Positions 48,301 to 58,510 of a DNA stretch of 64,000 nt are shown piece after piece. How positions within the stretch are numbered: position 1 is the stretch's first letter; every line of letters begins with the position of its first letter. This stretch comes from Plasmodium coatneyi. Lineage: Eukaryota > Apicomplexa > Aconoidasida > Haemosporida > Plasmodiidae. Location of the stretch: contig NC_033558.1 in NCBI RefSeq assembly GCF_001680005.1, positions 526,501 through 590,500 on the forward strand, given 5' to 3'. A program made the position numbers and the translations under genes. The notes under the pieces were generated by a model. The model did no database searches and had not been told where the DNA came from. It worked only from the letters and a program-made list of their open reading frames with translations.

Positions 48301-51300
48301 TATGGCCTATTATTTTAAGACAAAAGGGTTTTTTGAAGGGGAAAAACTCCTCGCAGACAAGTAGCCGGAAATGGGGTGAAGGTGAAGCTGTGTTAACCAA
48401 ACAGGGGGACAGAGTGGACAAGGGGGAAAGGCACCAGGCGAGGGGAAGAAAACCGGAAAGGGGGTCCAACATAACAGGGGGGAAGGAATCGGAGAAAGGG
48501 CAACAGGACAGAGGGGGAAAGTACCGGGCAAGGGGAGGATGAACTGCACAAGGGGAAGGACACCGGACAAGGGGCGGAAGGAAGGGGGACAAGGCGTGAA
48601 GGAACCGGACATGGGGGGAAGAGAACCGTACAAGGAGGGAAGGAAACCCGACAACTCGCGTCGAACCGAACAAGGGGCAACCCTCCAGTTGCACCCTGGA
48701 AAGGGTGCATGCAAAAAAAAAAAGAAAAAGAAATAGAAAGAAAGGAAAAAAGAAAGAAAAAGAAGAAAGAGAAAGGAAAGAAGAAAAAATAAGAAAAGAA
48801 GAAAAAATAAGAAAAGAAGAAAAGAAAAAGAAATAAAAAGAAGGAAAAGAACTAATTAAAAGAATATATTTAAAGAAACAGACAATTTAGACAATATATA
48901 TAATGGAAAAAGGGAAGAGCATTCTATTAGGACTACATATATGAAGGAAGGAAGAAGAATAAATCTGTATGTTTCATATGTCTATTTCTTCCTTCTTCCT
49001 TATTTTTCAGGATAATGTAAAAGAAGAAGTAAAAAAAATGATGGATGAACTGAAGGGTTATATGGAAATGTCGGATGCAGCTCCAGCGAACATAGCGCAC
49101 ATATGTGGTAGCATAAATCATACAAATCCAAACTGGAAAAGACAAATGAAGGATATATGCAAGAATATAGTAAAAATAATCTACTGGATGGAAGGATGGG
49201 ACAAGGGTAAAAATAGGTGGGGAAGGAAGAATGGAAAGAAGGAAGAGTGGGTGCCGTACTTAGAATGTATAATAGGACATACAATTATATTGGAAATTCT
49301 TAAAGAGAAATGTAATATGGATCAAGTTATGAGCATTATCTCTGGAGCTATGGAAGGAAAGGGAAACAAATTTCCAAGTGGGAAAAACGGAATAGAATGT
49401 GACTGGGTCAAAGAGGAGGATATAAAGTCTGGGAACGATTTATTTGGGACACAAGTACATGAATGGTTAGAAGTAGCGAAGAAAAAGGATGGTGGTGTTT
49501 ATGCTGTTGAACAAATAATGACTTGGATGAATTGTAAAGGGGAAGAGAAAGAGCAGGAAGAAAAGAAACAAAATGGAGATTGCCGGAATGCAAGAATTGT
49601 AGACCTATTAGGGAAAGGAAGATCAAAGGAATTACGGAAATTAGTCAACACAGACCCTCCAGCATCAGCATCAGCATCAGCATCAGCACCAGCACCAAAG
49701 AAAGTAGATAAGTCTACTGTTGTAGATTGTGAGAACCGGGAAGCTGATGCTGACGCAGATCCCAGTGCATGCCTTAATCTAGACGGTGATGATATACCAC
49801 CAACAGAACCGTCCACTGCTCCTTCCAATGAATACCAGGAAGCCACTGGGACTACTGGTCCTAAAGGTGCCGCCGGTAGTAAGCCGGCTACGGTTGACGT
49901 AGCTGAAGATAAAACGCAGCTTTCTTCTACTCCTAACCTTAACAATTCCGGTTCCCAATCTCCAAACACTAGTGGTACAGACACTCAAAACCCATCCATC
50001 TCCAGTTCCTCTAAAGCTGAACAGGCTACGGCTTCTGCTCCAGCAGTCAATGGAGTTCAGACTGCAAAACCCTCAGCTGCTGATTCACAGCAACCTCCTG
50101 GAGCAGCTGGTCCACCTGGTTCACATAGTGATGGAGGTGGTTCCGTTGGTAGTAATTCTCAAAGAGATACTTCACCCACTACCACTGCTCACCCAGGTAG
50201 TGGTTCCCAACAATCACAACCACCACCTACAAGAGAAACAACAACAACAGCGTCATCTGGAGTTCCTACTACTAAGACAGAAGGTCGTGGAAGGGGGAAT
50301 GGCGGAGGCAACGCGCCTTCCGCTCTTCCAGTTAGTAACCCTATAAACCCTTCTGATTTTACCCCATACCTTCCTACCATTCCTGTCATCATTGGTACTT
50401 CTGTCATAAGTTATCTCCTTTGGAAGGTAAGAAAAAAAAAAAAAAAAAATGAAATGAAAAAAAAAAAATTAATATTTCAAGAAAAGAAAAAAAGAAAAAA
50501 GAAAGAAACAAAAAAAGAAAAAAAAGGCAGAATGAAAAAAAAATGAGAAAAAAAATAATGAAAGAAAGGAGTGAAGGATTGGGGGTGTGTACAGGATTTC
50601 GCATTTAGGGGTGTGCTTGTAGGATTTCGCATTTTAGGGTGTGTTTGTGTAGGATTTCGCATTTTAGGTTGTGTTTGTGTAGGATTTCGCGCTTAAGTTC
50701 CGCGTTTCAGTTTATTGGATTTCGCATTTTAGGGAGTGTGTGTAGGATTTCACATTTAAGGGGTGTGTGTGTGCCGGATTTCGCATTTTAGGGTGTGTAT
50801 TTAGGATTTCGCATTTTAAGGGTGCTTGTGTAGAATTTCGCACTTCAAGGGTGTGTACATGTAGGATTTCGGACTTATGTTAGGAATAGTACTTATTCTT
50901 CTTAAAAGCAACACTCGCTCCTTTTAAAAACACATTTTCTTTTTTTTTTTTTTTTAGTATTTTGCCCTACCAGGCAAAAGAAAACGTTACAGAAGAGCTC
51001 ATCAGGTGCGTCGTCCTTCAATCTTACAAGAACAACTCCTTGCTCATGTGGACGACCAGGATGATGGTCCACATGAATACACCTTAGTAAAGGAGCGAAA
51101 ACAACCAAGATCTGCTCCAACGAAAAGGAGGAAAAGGGAACGTCTCGACCGCCGTGTTGGTCGCCGCATGATTATTGATATTCATTTAGAAGTGTTAGAC
51201 GAATGTCAAAAGGGGGACAACAAACTGAACCAGGAAGACTTTTTTGAAATTTTGGTTCAAGAATTTATGGCAAGAGAATTTATGAATGAAGAAAATGTTC

Positions 51301-51584
51301 CTAAGGAAGATGTTCCTAAGGAAAAGGATGTTCAAAGTTTAGATTCCGGGTTTAGGGAGGAAGACTTTGTTCCTAAGGAAGGTATCCCTCAGGAACAGGT
51401 TCCAAGTTCTGATTCCGGGTTTAGGGAGGAAAACCTTGTTCCTAAGGAGGATTTTACTAGGAAAGACGTTCATAAGGAACAGGTTCCAAGTTCAGATTGC
51501 GGGTGTAGGGAAGAAGACTTTCTTTGTAAGAAAAATGTTCCTAACAAGGGGGTTCCATGTTCAGATTCTGGTTTCGGGTTTTAG
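45365..51584 (+). CDS. SICAvar: SICAvar variant antigen, short five-exon form
   Basis: Member of the schizont-infected cell agglutination variant antigen family, displayed on infected red cells. Proposed exons are 45365-45442, 45582-46322, 46447-47502, 49011-50426 and 50958-51584; all junctions are phase 0 and the product has about 1,305 residues. Exon 1 gives a 26-residue start (METWGKLKEDW-like, seen as MEETWGKLKEDWF). Exons 2 to 4 hold three Cys-rich modules: DWCKQKYEG and CYKCEYG, then HLCNEGMDE, then AHICGSINHTN. Each ends in a Pro/Thr/Ala-rich linker. Exon 4 ends with the membrane segment PVIIGTSVISYLLWK. Exon 5 is the cytoplasmic tail (YFALPGKRKRYRRAHQ), ending in degenerate VPKE and SSDSGFREE repeats. 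There is no classical signal peptide, as usual for the family. Described type I genes have more exons, so this one is small. All exons are open, so it is probably not a pseudogene. Confidence 0.93.
48083..48302 (-). repeat. Telomere-like heptads in SICAvar intron 3, G-rich strand on +
   Basis: Interspersed GGGTTTA and GGGTTCA words (for example 48195-48215) with degenerate neighbours. The polarity is opposite to the array at 42818-44316. Confidence 0.85.
48330..48705 (+). repeat. G-run island in SICAvar intron 3
   Basis: A GC-rich, purine-skewed patch in AT-rich surroundings. Runs of four to six G recur every 15-30 bases on the coding strand, in degenerate units such as AAGGGGGAAAGGCACC. Potential G-quadruplex former in DNA and in the nascent RNA. 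Confidence 0.8.
48711..48858 (+). repeat. Polypurine tract in SICAvar intron 3
   Basis: About 150 bases almost only of A and G (AAGAAAAGAAGAAAA units), with few pyrimidines. Confidence 0.8.
50583..50880 (+). repeat. GGATTTCGCATTTTAG tandem repeat in SICAvar intron 4
   Basis: About ten degenerate copies, 25-35 bases apart, of a unit with the core GGATTTCGCATTTTAGGG, separated by GTGTGT-rich spacers. Confidence 0.9.
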
Positions 51585-52107
51585 CGTGTAGTAAATATTT
51601 TTCCTTTTTTTTTTTTTTTTTTTTGTTTTGTATAAAATTTTTTACACGTTTATGTGTAATTAATATAAGTGGAAGTGAAAAAAAAAAATTTTCTTTTCAC
51701 TTTATTTTGATTTGTTTTGGTAAAATTTCTTCTTTTATTGCAGATTAGAAAAAATGCTTACTCATTCTGTTATAAAATTTTTTAACTTAATAATTTTTTT
51801 TTCGTTTTTTTGAAATACGAGTATATTTCTTCAAAAATGTCAGAACCTTTTTCCGCATCCGCGTTGGGAGTATGTTTTTCCCTTAGCTTCTTATTCAAAC
51901 AAACACATGGAAGGAAGGAAAAAAAGGAATGTGAAGAAAAGAAGGAAAAAAGAAAAAAAGGAAAGGAAAGAAAAGAAAAGGAATGTAGGAAAAAAGAAGG
52001 AATGAGGGAAAGAAACGAAGAATGGTCATTTTTGCTTCTTACATTGTATGCATTCTGTGTGCGGTGTTATTTATGTTGCTTTGACGGCAAACATTCCTTT
52101 ACAGGTC
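51585..52107. other. Intergenic between convergent SICAvar and KIR
   Basis: AT-rich, with T tracts at about 51606-51624. Probably both 3' UTRs; no gene seen. Confidence 0.55.
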
Positions 52108-53704
52108 TTACATGTTCTGGTAACCAATATTTTGGCGACCTACATTGCGATGACTATTTGTACTATTATTGGTTCTTGTTCCTGTTCTTCCCCTCCGAGA
52201 CTGTACACCATATACTGTTGATTCGTCCTCTGCAGTTGGACCTATAGTCGAAGTTTCTGTTAAGTCGTCAATATCACGCCCGGCTGATCTTCTCTTTCTT
52301 TTTCCACTTGAGTGGTTACCAAACCAAGAAGACCATGGTTTATACTGAAGGGAAGGAGGGTGGTGTTAGGGTTGGAAAGAAGGAAGTTTGTTAGGTGTTT
52401 GGTGGGTTGTTAGGGGTATTGGTGATACGTAGGTTGTTACGGGTGGTAGATGGAAAGTTGTTAGGTGGTAGGGCGGAAGGAAGGTTGTTAGGGTTGTTAG
52501 GGGTGGTAGGTGGGTTGTTAGGTGGGTGGTAGGTGGGTTGTTAGGTGGGTGGTAGGTGGGTTGTTAGGTGGGTGGTAGGTGGGTTGTTAGGTGGGTGGTA
52601 GGTGGGTTGTTAGGTGGGTGGTAGGTGGGTTGTTAGGTGGGTGGTAGGTGGGTTGTTAGGTGGGTGGTAGGTGGAAGGAAAGTTGTTGGGGATGGTTGGT
52701 GGAAGGAAAGTTGTTGGGGGTGGTTGATGGAAGGAAGGTTGTTAAATGATTCAATTTTTTTTATTTTTTTAAATTTTGAAATTTTTTGTTGCTTACTTTG
52801 TATAATAAGAAAGGAACAAGGGTGGTAGTTACTAAGGTACCAAAGATAGAAGAAAGAGAAGAGGTGGTAGTAGCAGAACGAACGGCTTCGTCTTTTGCTA
52901 AGGATGCTGCTGTTTGTGCTGCTTTTGTTGCCTCGGCTATTCTTTCTTGTGCAGTTGTTAATTCAGTTTTCAAGTCTTGTAATTTCTTTTGAATGTCATC
53001 CTTATGATTTGGCCAAAATTGTTTACAGTATCCACCCTCGGTCCCCCCACACTTGGCGTCCATAAATTTAGTGGCCGCTTGAACTTTATCGATGTATGTG
53101 TTGAAGTCCGTATTGTGGTTATTATTATAGTGCTGTAGATATTCTTTTATATTGCTGAAGTCATAAGAGAAATCATTTATTATTTTTCTCTCGTCGAACT
53201 CCTCCTTGTCAATAGGTGCACAAGCAATTTCACATTTATGGTTCTGATATGTATCATTTATAGCACTGCAAATAGCTTGTAGGGAAACATTGGAATTTCC
53301 GCTTGCAGGGCTCTCAAATAATTCATGTCCTATCCAGTAGTATAGGAAATGACACGGTGCATCATTGGATGAGTTGTCTTTTCCTTTATACATATAGGAT
53401 ACGTAGTACCATGCTGCTTCAATTTTATTTCTAAGACCATCTGTATCATTAATTGAAACAAGAGCAGTGTCTACTTTCTCTGTGCAGTTATCTTTGCATT
53501 TTTCTGCGCCCACATCGAACTTATCATAGAATTCCTTCTTTGAAGGTAAAATATCCAGAAATGAAACCTGTACATATAATTAATAATATATATATTCCTC
53601 CATTATTTTACACTACGTCATGCATATGTAAAAAGTATTATATGTACTTATTATTCAAATGCTCCCCATTGGAATAAGGAAATAAAGCGTCTTACGTGAG
53701 CCAT
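52108..53704 (-). CDS. KIR: KIR (pir-family) protein, three exons with a 9-base first exon
   Basis: Knowlesi interspersed repeat protein, a variant pir-superfamily product of the infected red cell. Reverse-strand exons 53704-53696, 53567-52797 and 52344-52108 join in phase 0 to 338 residues. The first exon encodes only MAH, with a GTAAGA donor. Exon 2 opens with the family hallmark ILPSKKEFYDKF, then spaced cysteines, the motif CHFLYYWIGHELF, and a C-terminal membrane segment before FLLYK. Exon 3 is the cytoplasmic tail: YKPWSSWFG, a basic cluster (GKRKRRS), acidic DIDD, then Thr/Ser- and Asn-rich sequence ending GYQNM. Intron 2 (52345-52796) is filled by a minisatellite. No broken codons seen. 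It is convergent with the SICAvar gene. Confidence 0.92.
52374..52743. repeat. 23-bp minisatellite in KIR intron 2
   Basis: The unit TGGGTTGTTAGGTGGGTGGT plus AGG starts at 52511, 52534, 52557, 52580, 52603, 52626 and 52649, so about seven exact copies, flanked by degenerate ones. Confidence 0.95.
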
Positions 53705-54522
53705 TCCTTTTTAATATGCATAATTCTTTGTATATAATATATTTCCCTTGAAAAATTTTTCATACAATTATGTAATAGCGAAGTATATGAGAATTTTGTT
53801 TGTTTGTTTGTTCTGTTTGTTCCTTATGATGATGATGATTGGATTGTAAGTGTGAAGTGTAGGGGTGGATGAATGGTAAGTGTATGATTGTGGAATTTTT
53901 ATTTTTCTTTCCTTCCTTTTTCTTCAATAATAATATATATTTCGTTTAATATTTTCAAGGAATGGCGACACATTATATGTAGGTATTAAATCATGACACG
54001 TACGACCAATACAAAGTAATAATAAATGTAATGGGAAAGTAATTCTGAAAAGAAAAGAAAATTAATTCCCTGTATATTCTACCCATGCACTATATTATTG
54101 AATTGTATCTGTTTGTTCGGAGCCTTATAATACTGTTTATTTCATTCAATTATTATATATATAGGAGTGTAATTTTTCCCTTAAACAGAAAATTTCAACA
54201 AGAACTATGAATTCATGTTTCCTTTTTATTTGACGGATTGTTGTTAAATGTTGATCACGTGTATAGAGTATAGTTCACATATGTGCAAGGTACTCTTTCC
54301 TTTTATATACATGTGTACATTTATACATATTTAGTATATGGATCTTACATTTCTAAAATAAAGGCGTACGTTATAAATAATTGTAATTATCATATATGAA
54401 TGAGGAGAAGAAAAAATATGTACACACATCCCACCCCACATTAGAATGTGTTGCATTGCACCCCTTTTTTTCTATTAATGACCATCCGAGTGTAATAATT
54501 TTTCCCTTTCCTTCTTTTTCAG

Positions 54523-54888
54523 ATGAGTACATTACAAATGAACTCATTCATACAGAATACATGTATTGTGCTACTTCAGCTTCCCTCCTCCTTCCAAGTA
54601 TATATTATATTTTTTACATTAATGTTCCTATATTCTTTTCATTATTTTCATTTGTGGTACCTACATTACGAGCAACTCACTTACATGAATAAGATGTGCA
54701 CTACACTAATTGAAGTATACTCCCTATACTTCAGTACATATTGCACTTATATATATTCAGGAGCTTTTAATTTTTTCTTTCTCTTCTTTATATATAATTA
54801 TAAAGAATTGAGAAGGTCAAGGAAGTTCCAACAGGTTCAAAAGTATGAAGCGGTTCCAAATATATATGTTTATATGGTTGCCCCATAA
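54523..54888 (+). CDS. Doubtful ORF with two hydrophobic segments
   Basis: A 121-residue frame, preceded by a T-rich stretch and AG, so it could be an exon. It has two Phe/Tyr/Leu-rich segments (IIFFTLMFLYSFHYF and NFFFLFFIYNY) and then a basic ELRRSRKFQQ. No family recognised. AT-rich DNA easily makes such residues by chance. Confidence 0.15.
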   Translation: MSTLQMNSFIQNTCIVLLQLPSSFQVYIIFFTLMFLYSFHYFHLWYLHYEQLTYMNKMCTTLIEVYSLYFSTYCTYIYSGAFNFFFLFFIYNYKELRRSRKFQQVQKYEAVPNIYVYMVAP

Positions 54889-55854
54889 TCATGCTAATAA
54901 TCATGATTTTAACACATACACACATATATACGTATGTACATACATATATGGACAACGTATGCAAATAAGGGAGGGACAAATTTAAAAGGGGAAAAAAAAA
55001 AAAAAAAAAAAAAAAAACGTTATCATCATCCCCCCCCCCTCCAACATGCGCAGCTGTGCTTGCCAAACTACAATATAGTGTGGTATGCCAAAATATAGTA
55101 TGGTATGCCACAATATAATGTGGTATTTCACAATGTAAAATGTGATACGTTATAAATAAAAGTGCAGAATAACTCCGTAATTCCTGTTAACACGTACCCT
55201 ACCACCACTCCTTTCTCCTCCTATTTTTATGAAGCATACATGATATATGTCTAGGGTATGAAGAGAGTGTGAACCAGAATTCAACAACTCCATAATATAG
55301 CTGGCCCTGTGTAGAGCATACTGTAAATGCATTTATGCAACCTACATACATACATGTGTGTACACCTAAAGGAGTGTATTAGTACAATTTCCACACACAT
55401 GAAAAAAATGTCATCCTGCGTTATATAAGAAGTAATTGTTAACCCCCCCCACCCACACACACACATTATGTACATATATGTGTGTGTGTACAGGCACATG
55501 GCATGTATATGAAATATAAGGAAGATTGGACCATTTATATGCAGAATTTAACTTTTTTCTCCCTTTATACAAAGCATTGTGGACCGTTCCAGTGAACACT
55601 TCTGTATGAGGGTGTACTGTTCGTACGTTTTATTATAATGGGTTAGAATGGTAACATTCCCCACATCGTCGTCGATCTCCTACATGGGCAAATAGATAAC
55701 ATGCAGCACTTTATAAACAAGTGCTGTAAATTTACTATGGTTCATTGTTTTAGTTCCCCCTCATAGGCGGCAGCAGCAGCAATATTCCCTGCTTTGTGTC
55801 GTATAGACCTTTATATATAAGTGCATATATGTGTAGTAATTTTTTCCCTTCCTT

Positions 55855-56116
55855 GGGGACAAAGATCCCCCTTTGGGTGCACAAAGTTCCTTTAGGGAGA
55901 CAGTTCCTGTTAACCTATGAACAAAGTTTCCCCTTCTTTCCACTTTCTCTTCCTTTTTTCCTTTCTATGTAGAAGTAAAATTCTATTTAAGGGGGGGAGA
56001 GGGGGGACAAAGTTCCCCCTTTGGGGGGTACAGTTTCCTGGGTAAAAGTTCCCCCCTTGAACAAAGCTCCCTTTCTCTTTTTTTCTTTTCTATGTAGAAG
56101 TAAAATTAAATTAAGG
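55855..56116. repeat. Imperfect tandem duplication
   Basis: Two copies, 55855-55992 and 56003-56116. Each starts GGGGACAAAG and ends with CTATGTAGAAGTAAAATT and TTAAGG. The copies differ by internal indels. Confidence 0.85.
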
Positions 56117-58510
56117 ATGGGTAGATATAGAAAGGGAAATGTTTTTCCCATTCCTTCCCTTCCTTGCTTTTTAGAAATGGTGCAACTTCGTTGTACCATA
56201 TTCATATGTCCTTATTGAAGTGTACTAGATAAGGGTTCCTACTATTCAGTACTGCTCCTATTAAGGTATTTAGAGTGGGAAGGGGAACTTATTCCATGGT
56301 GCCATGTTTTCGACATGCAGGAACTTTTTGTGTGCATAATTTCATTTGGAACAACTTTTTCCTAACATGACTGCTAACTAATTTCTTCGCAAAAAAAAAA
56401 AAAAGATGTTTGAACCACTTATGTGTGGAAGTGTCACTCCCTCTGCGAGGATCAGTATAATATTAAAAAGGGGGCATGGGAATAAGTAAGTATATAATAG
56501 CACCGAATGAATGAACAAAGAATGTACGGAATTCTCTGTTTTAATGGCATATCAAATGGAAGGGTGGGATGGATCTGTGTACTGAACTCTCTCCTTTTTT
56601 CCATAAGAATATTCTATAGAGAATTCTGTCTTTAGTCACATATTATATAATATTATGCGCGATACACATATCATAATTATTGCTGTACCCATAAAAACAA
56701 AAGGGAATTTTCGCAGTTTAAGTATGTACACTCTCCATAGAAACTGAAACCATAATATATACAGAACCATTCAATCCATAAATCATTTTTATACTCTTTC
56801 CTTCACATTCTTTCTACATTCTTTGCTATATTACACATATATTTCATATAGAATAAATGGAAATAGTTCATTCATATACTTACACAACATTATAAACCGT
56901 ACACTTCATTCCATGTATGATTTATAACTGTATGTTATAAGAAATACCTATAAAAATTATTATAGTACATTTCTCTAACCATTCATATGCAATAACATGA
57001 TACCCACAAAAAAGAGGGAACCGTAGGAGTACACGCTCTTAACCTTCCTTCAATTCCCTCAATCATTATGAATTTTTGTACCCTTCTGAACCCTCCGAAA
57101 CATTTCTGAACCTCTGTACACAGATTGCGTACTAAATGAAAAATATGGAACCCATACCCCGTTTCAATTACTCCTAATTATTTAAATAAAAAAATAAATG
57201 ATGGGAAAGAAAAAATAATATAACATTACTTTGTGGAAGGTAATCTATATTTAGAGGAGAAGGAAGAGTGATTAGTTCAAGTTGTACATAATGTGCATAT
57301 TGTAAGAGGTAAGGAGGGAATAATATTCCGTATATAATGTGCATTATATATATTAATAATTTCTAGTAATCACCATTTGAATAACAGTAAAACCTAAATT
57401 CATAATACATGCTAAAAATTCCTACTCAAAGGAAGGAATACTACGTTCCCTTACATGCACATAATAATTGGAGCGCATAACTATTCATGTAATGTTCTGA
57501 ATAATTGAATGCCACCCTCTAAATATAGAGAACAAATAAAAGGATTTTGCAGAATTTTTACTATTTCCCATTCACTTCTAATATTTCCTTTCCTTCTTTG
57601 CCTCTGCTCTTACTACAATTATATATACGATAATTTGATACACTTTTATGTGTTAACATTGCTTGGAAGATTGTGATGTGTGTATTAGTCAAAGAAGTAA
57701 AAATTGATACTGATTCATTCACAATCATTATAGAACGAACGAAAATTATATGTACTCCTTTTTTTTTGAATGTATAAATGAACAAGAATTTTCATTATAA
57801 ATTCCCCATGTAGAGAAAGGTACATGAACAATGCCGGAACCGCCGAAAGCAGGAACAGGACCATTGGGGAGTTGTTTTTCTGCTTTAACGAGTGTGTGTA
57901 TCCATATATGCATGTATCACTTTTTTTTTTTTGTCATGTGAATGACTTATTCATAATGTACTCATGAAAAAAGGAAAATTTAAGAAAAAAGGAAAAAAGG
58001 AAAAAATTATTATTACTGAAACAACTATAAATATGAAAAAAAGGAAGGTAGGGTGTACACTACAAGAATTTACTATTATGGAAGATGCGTAAAAATTCTT
58101 CCTACAATACACAGAAAATTAATACAATTTATTTATACATATTATAGGCCCTTCCCATTTCCCTTCCTTTCATTTCATTCCATATGAGCCTCATATTCAT
58201 TATTAATTATTAACGAATGTGCACATCCCTCACTATATATATTAATGATTTAAAACCTTGGAGGAGGGGAAGTAATACTCAAACGTATATGAACTATGTA
58301 ATATATATATGTTAGTTACTACTGAATAATTTTTGTTAAATGCAAAAGAAGTTAAGCATAAATTTAATATAAGCCCTTCTTACACAAATAAAGAAGAAGA
58401 AGAGAAAAAAAAGAAGAACACGAAAAAAAGGAGGAAAAAACATACCTCTAGGCATAAATTCCATCATATACATCTACACACACATAGAAAAAAATGTACA
58501 CATGGTAACA

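Larger units (their letters stand above)
53705..58510. other. 4.8-kb AT-rich stretch without a convincing gene
   Basis: Lies between the starts of two KIR genes, so it should hold both promoters. It contains a doubtful frame at 54523-54888, a C-tract near 55031, an imperfect duplication at 55855-56116 and a possible orphan first exon at 57831-57891. Nothing else recognisable. Confidence 0.5.

Noticed and set aside
48333..48736. Coding frames on both strands of the G-run island
   Set aside because: They are open because of the repeat's composition, lie inside a SICAvar intron, and show repeat-driven residues only.
54523..54888. Two-transmembrane protein similar to exported Plasmodium families
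   Set aside because: The hydrophobic residues follow from AT-rich DNA, no family motif is present, and no partner exon was found; kept only as a low-confidence entry.
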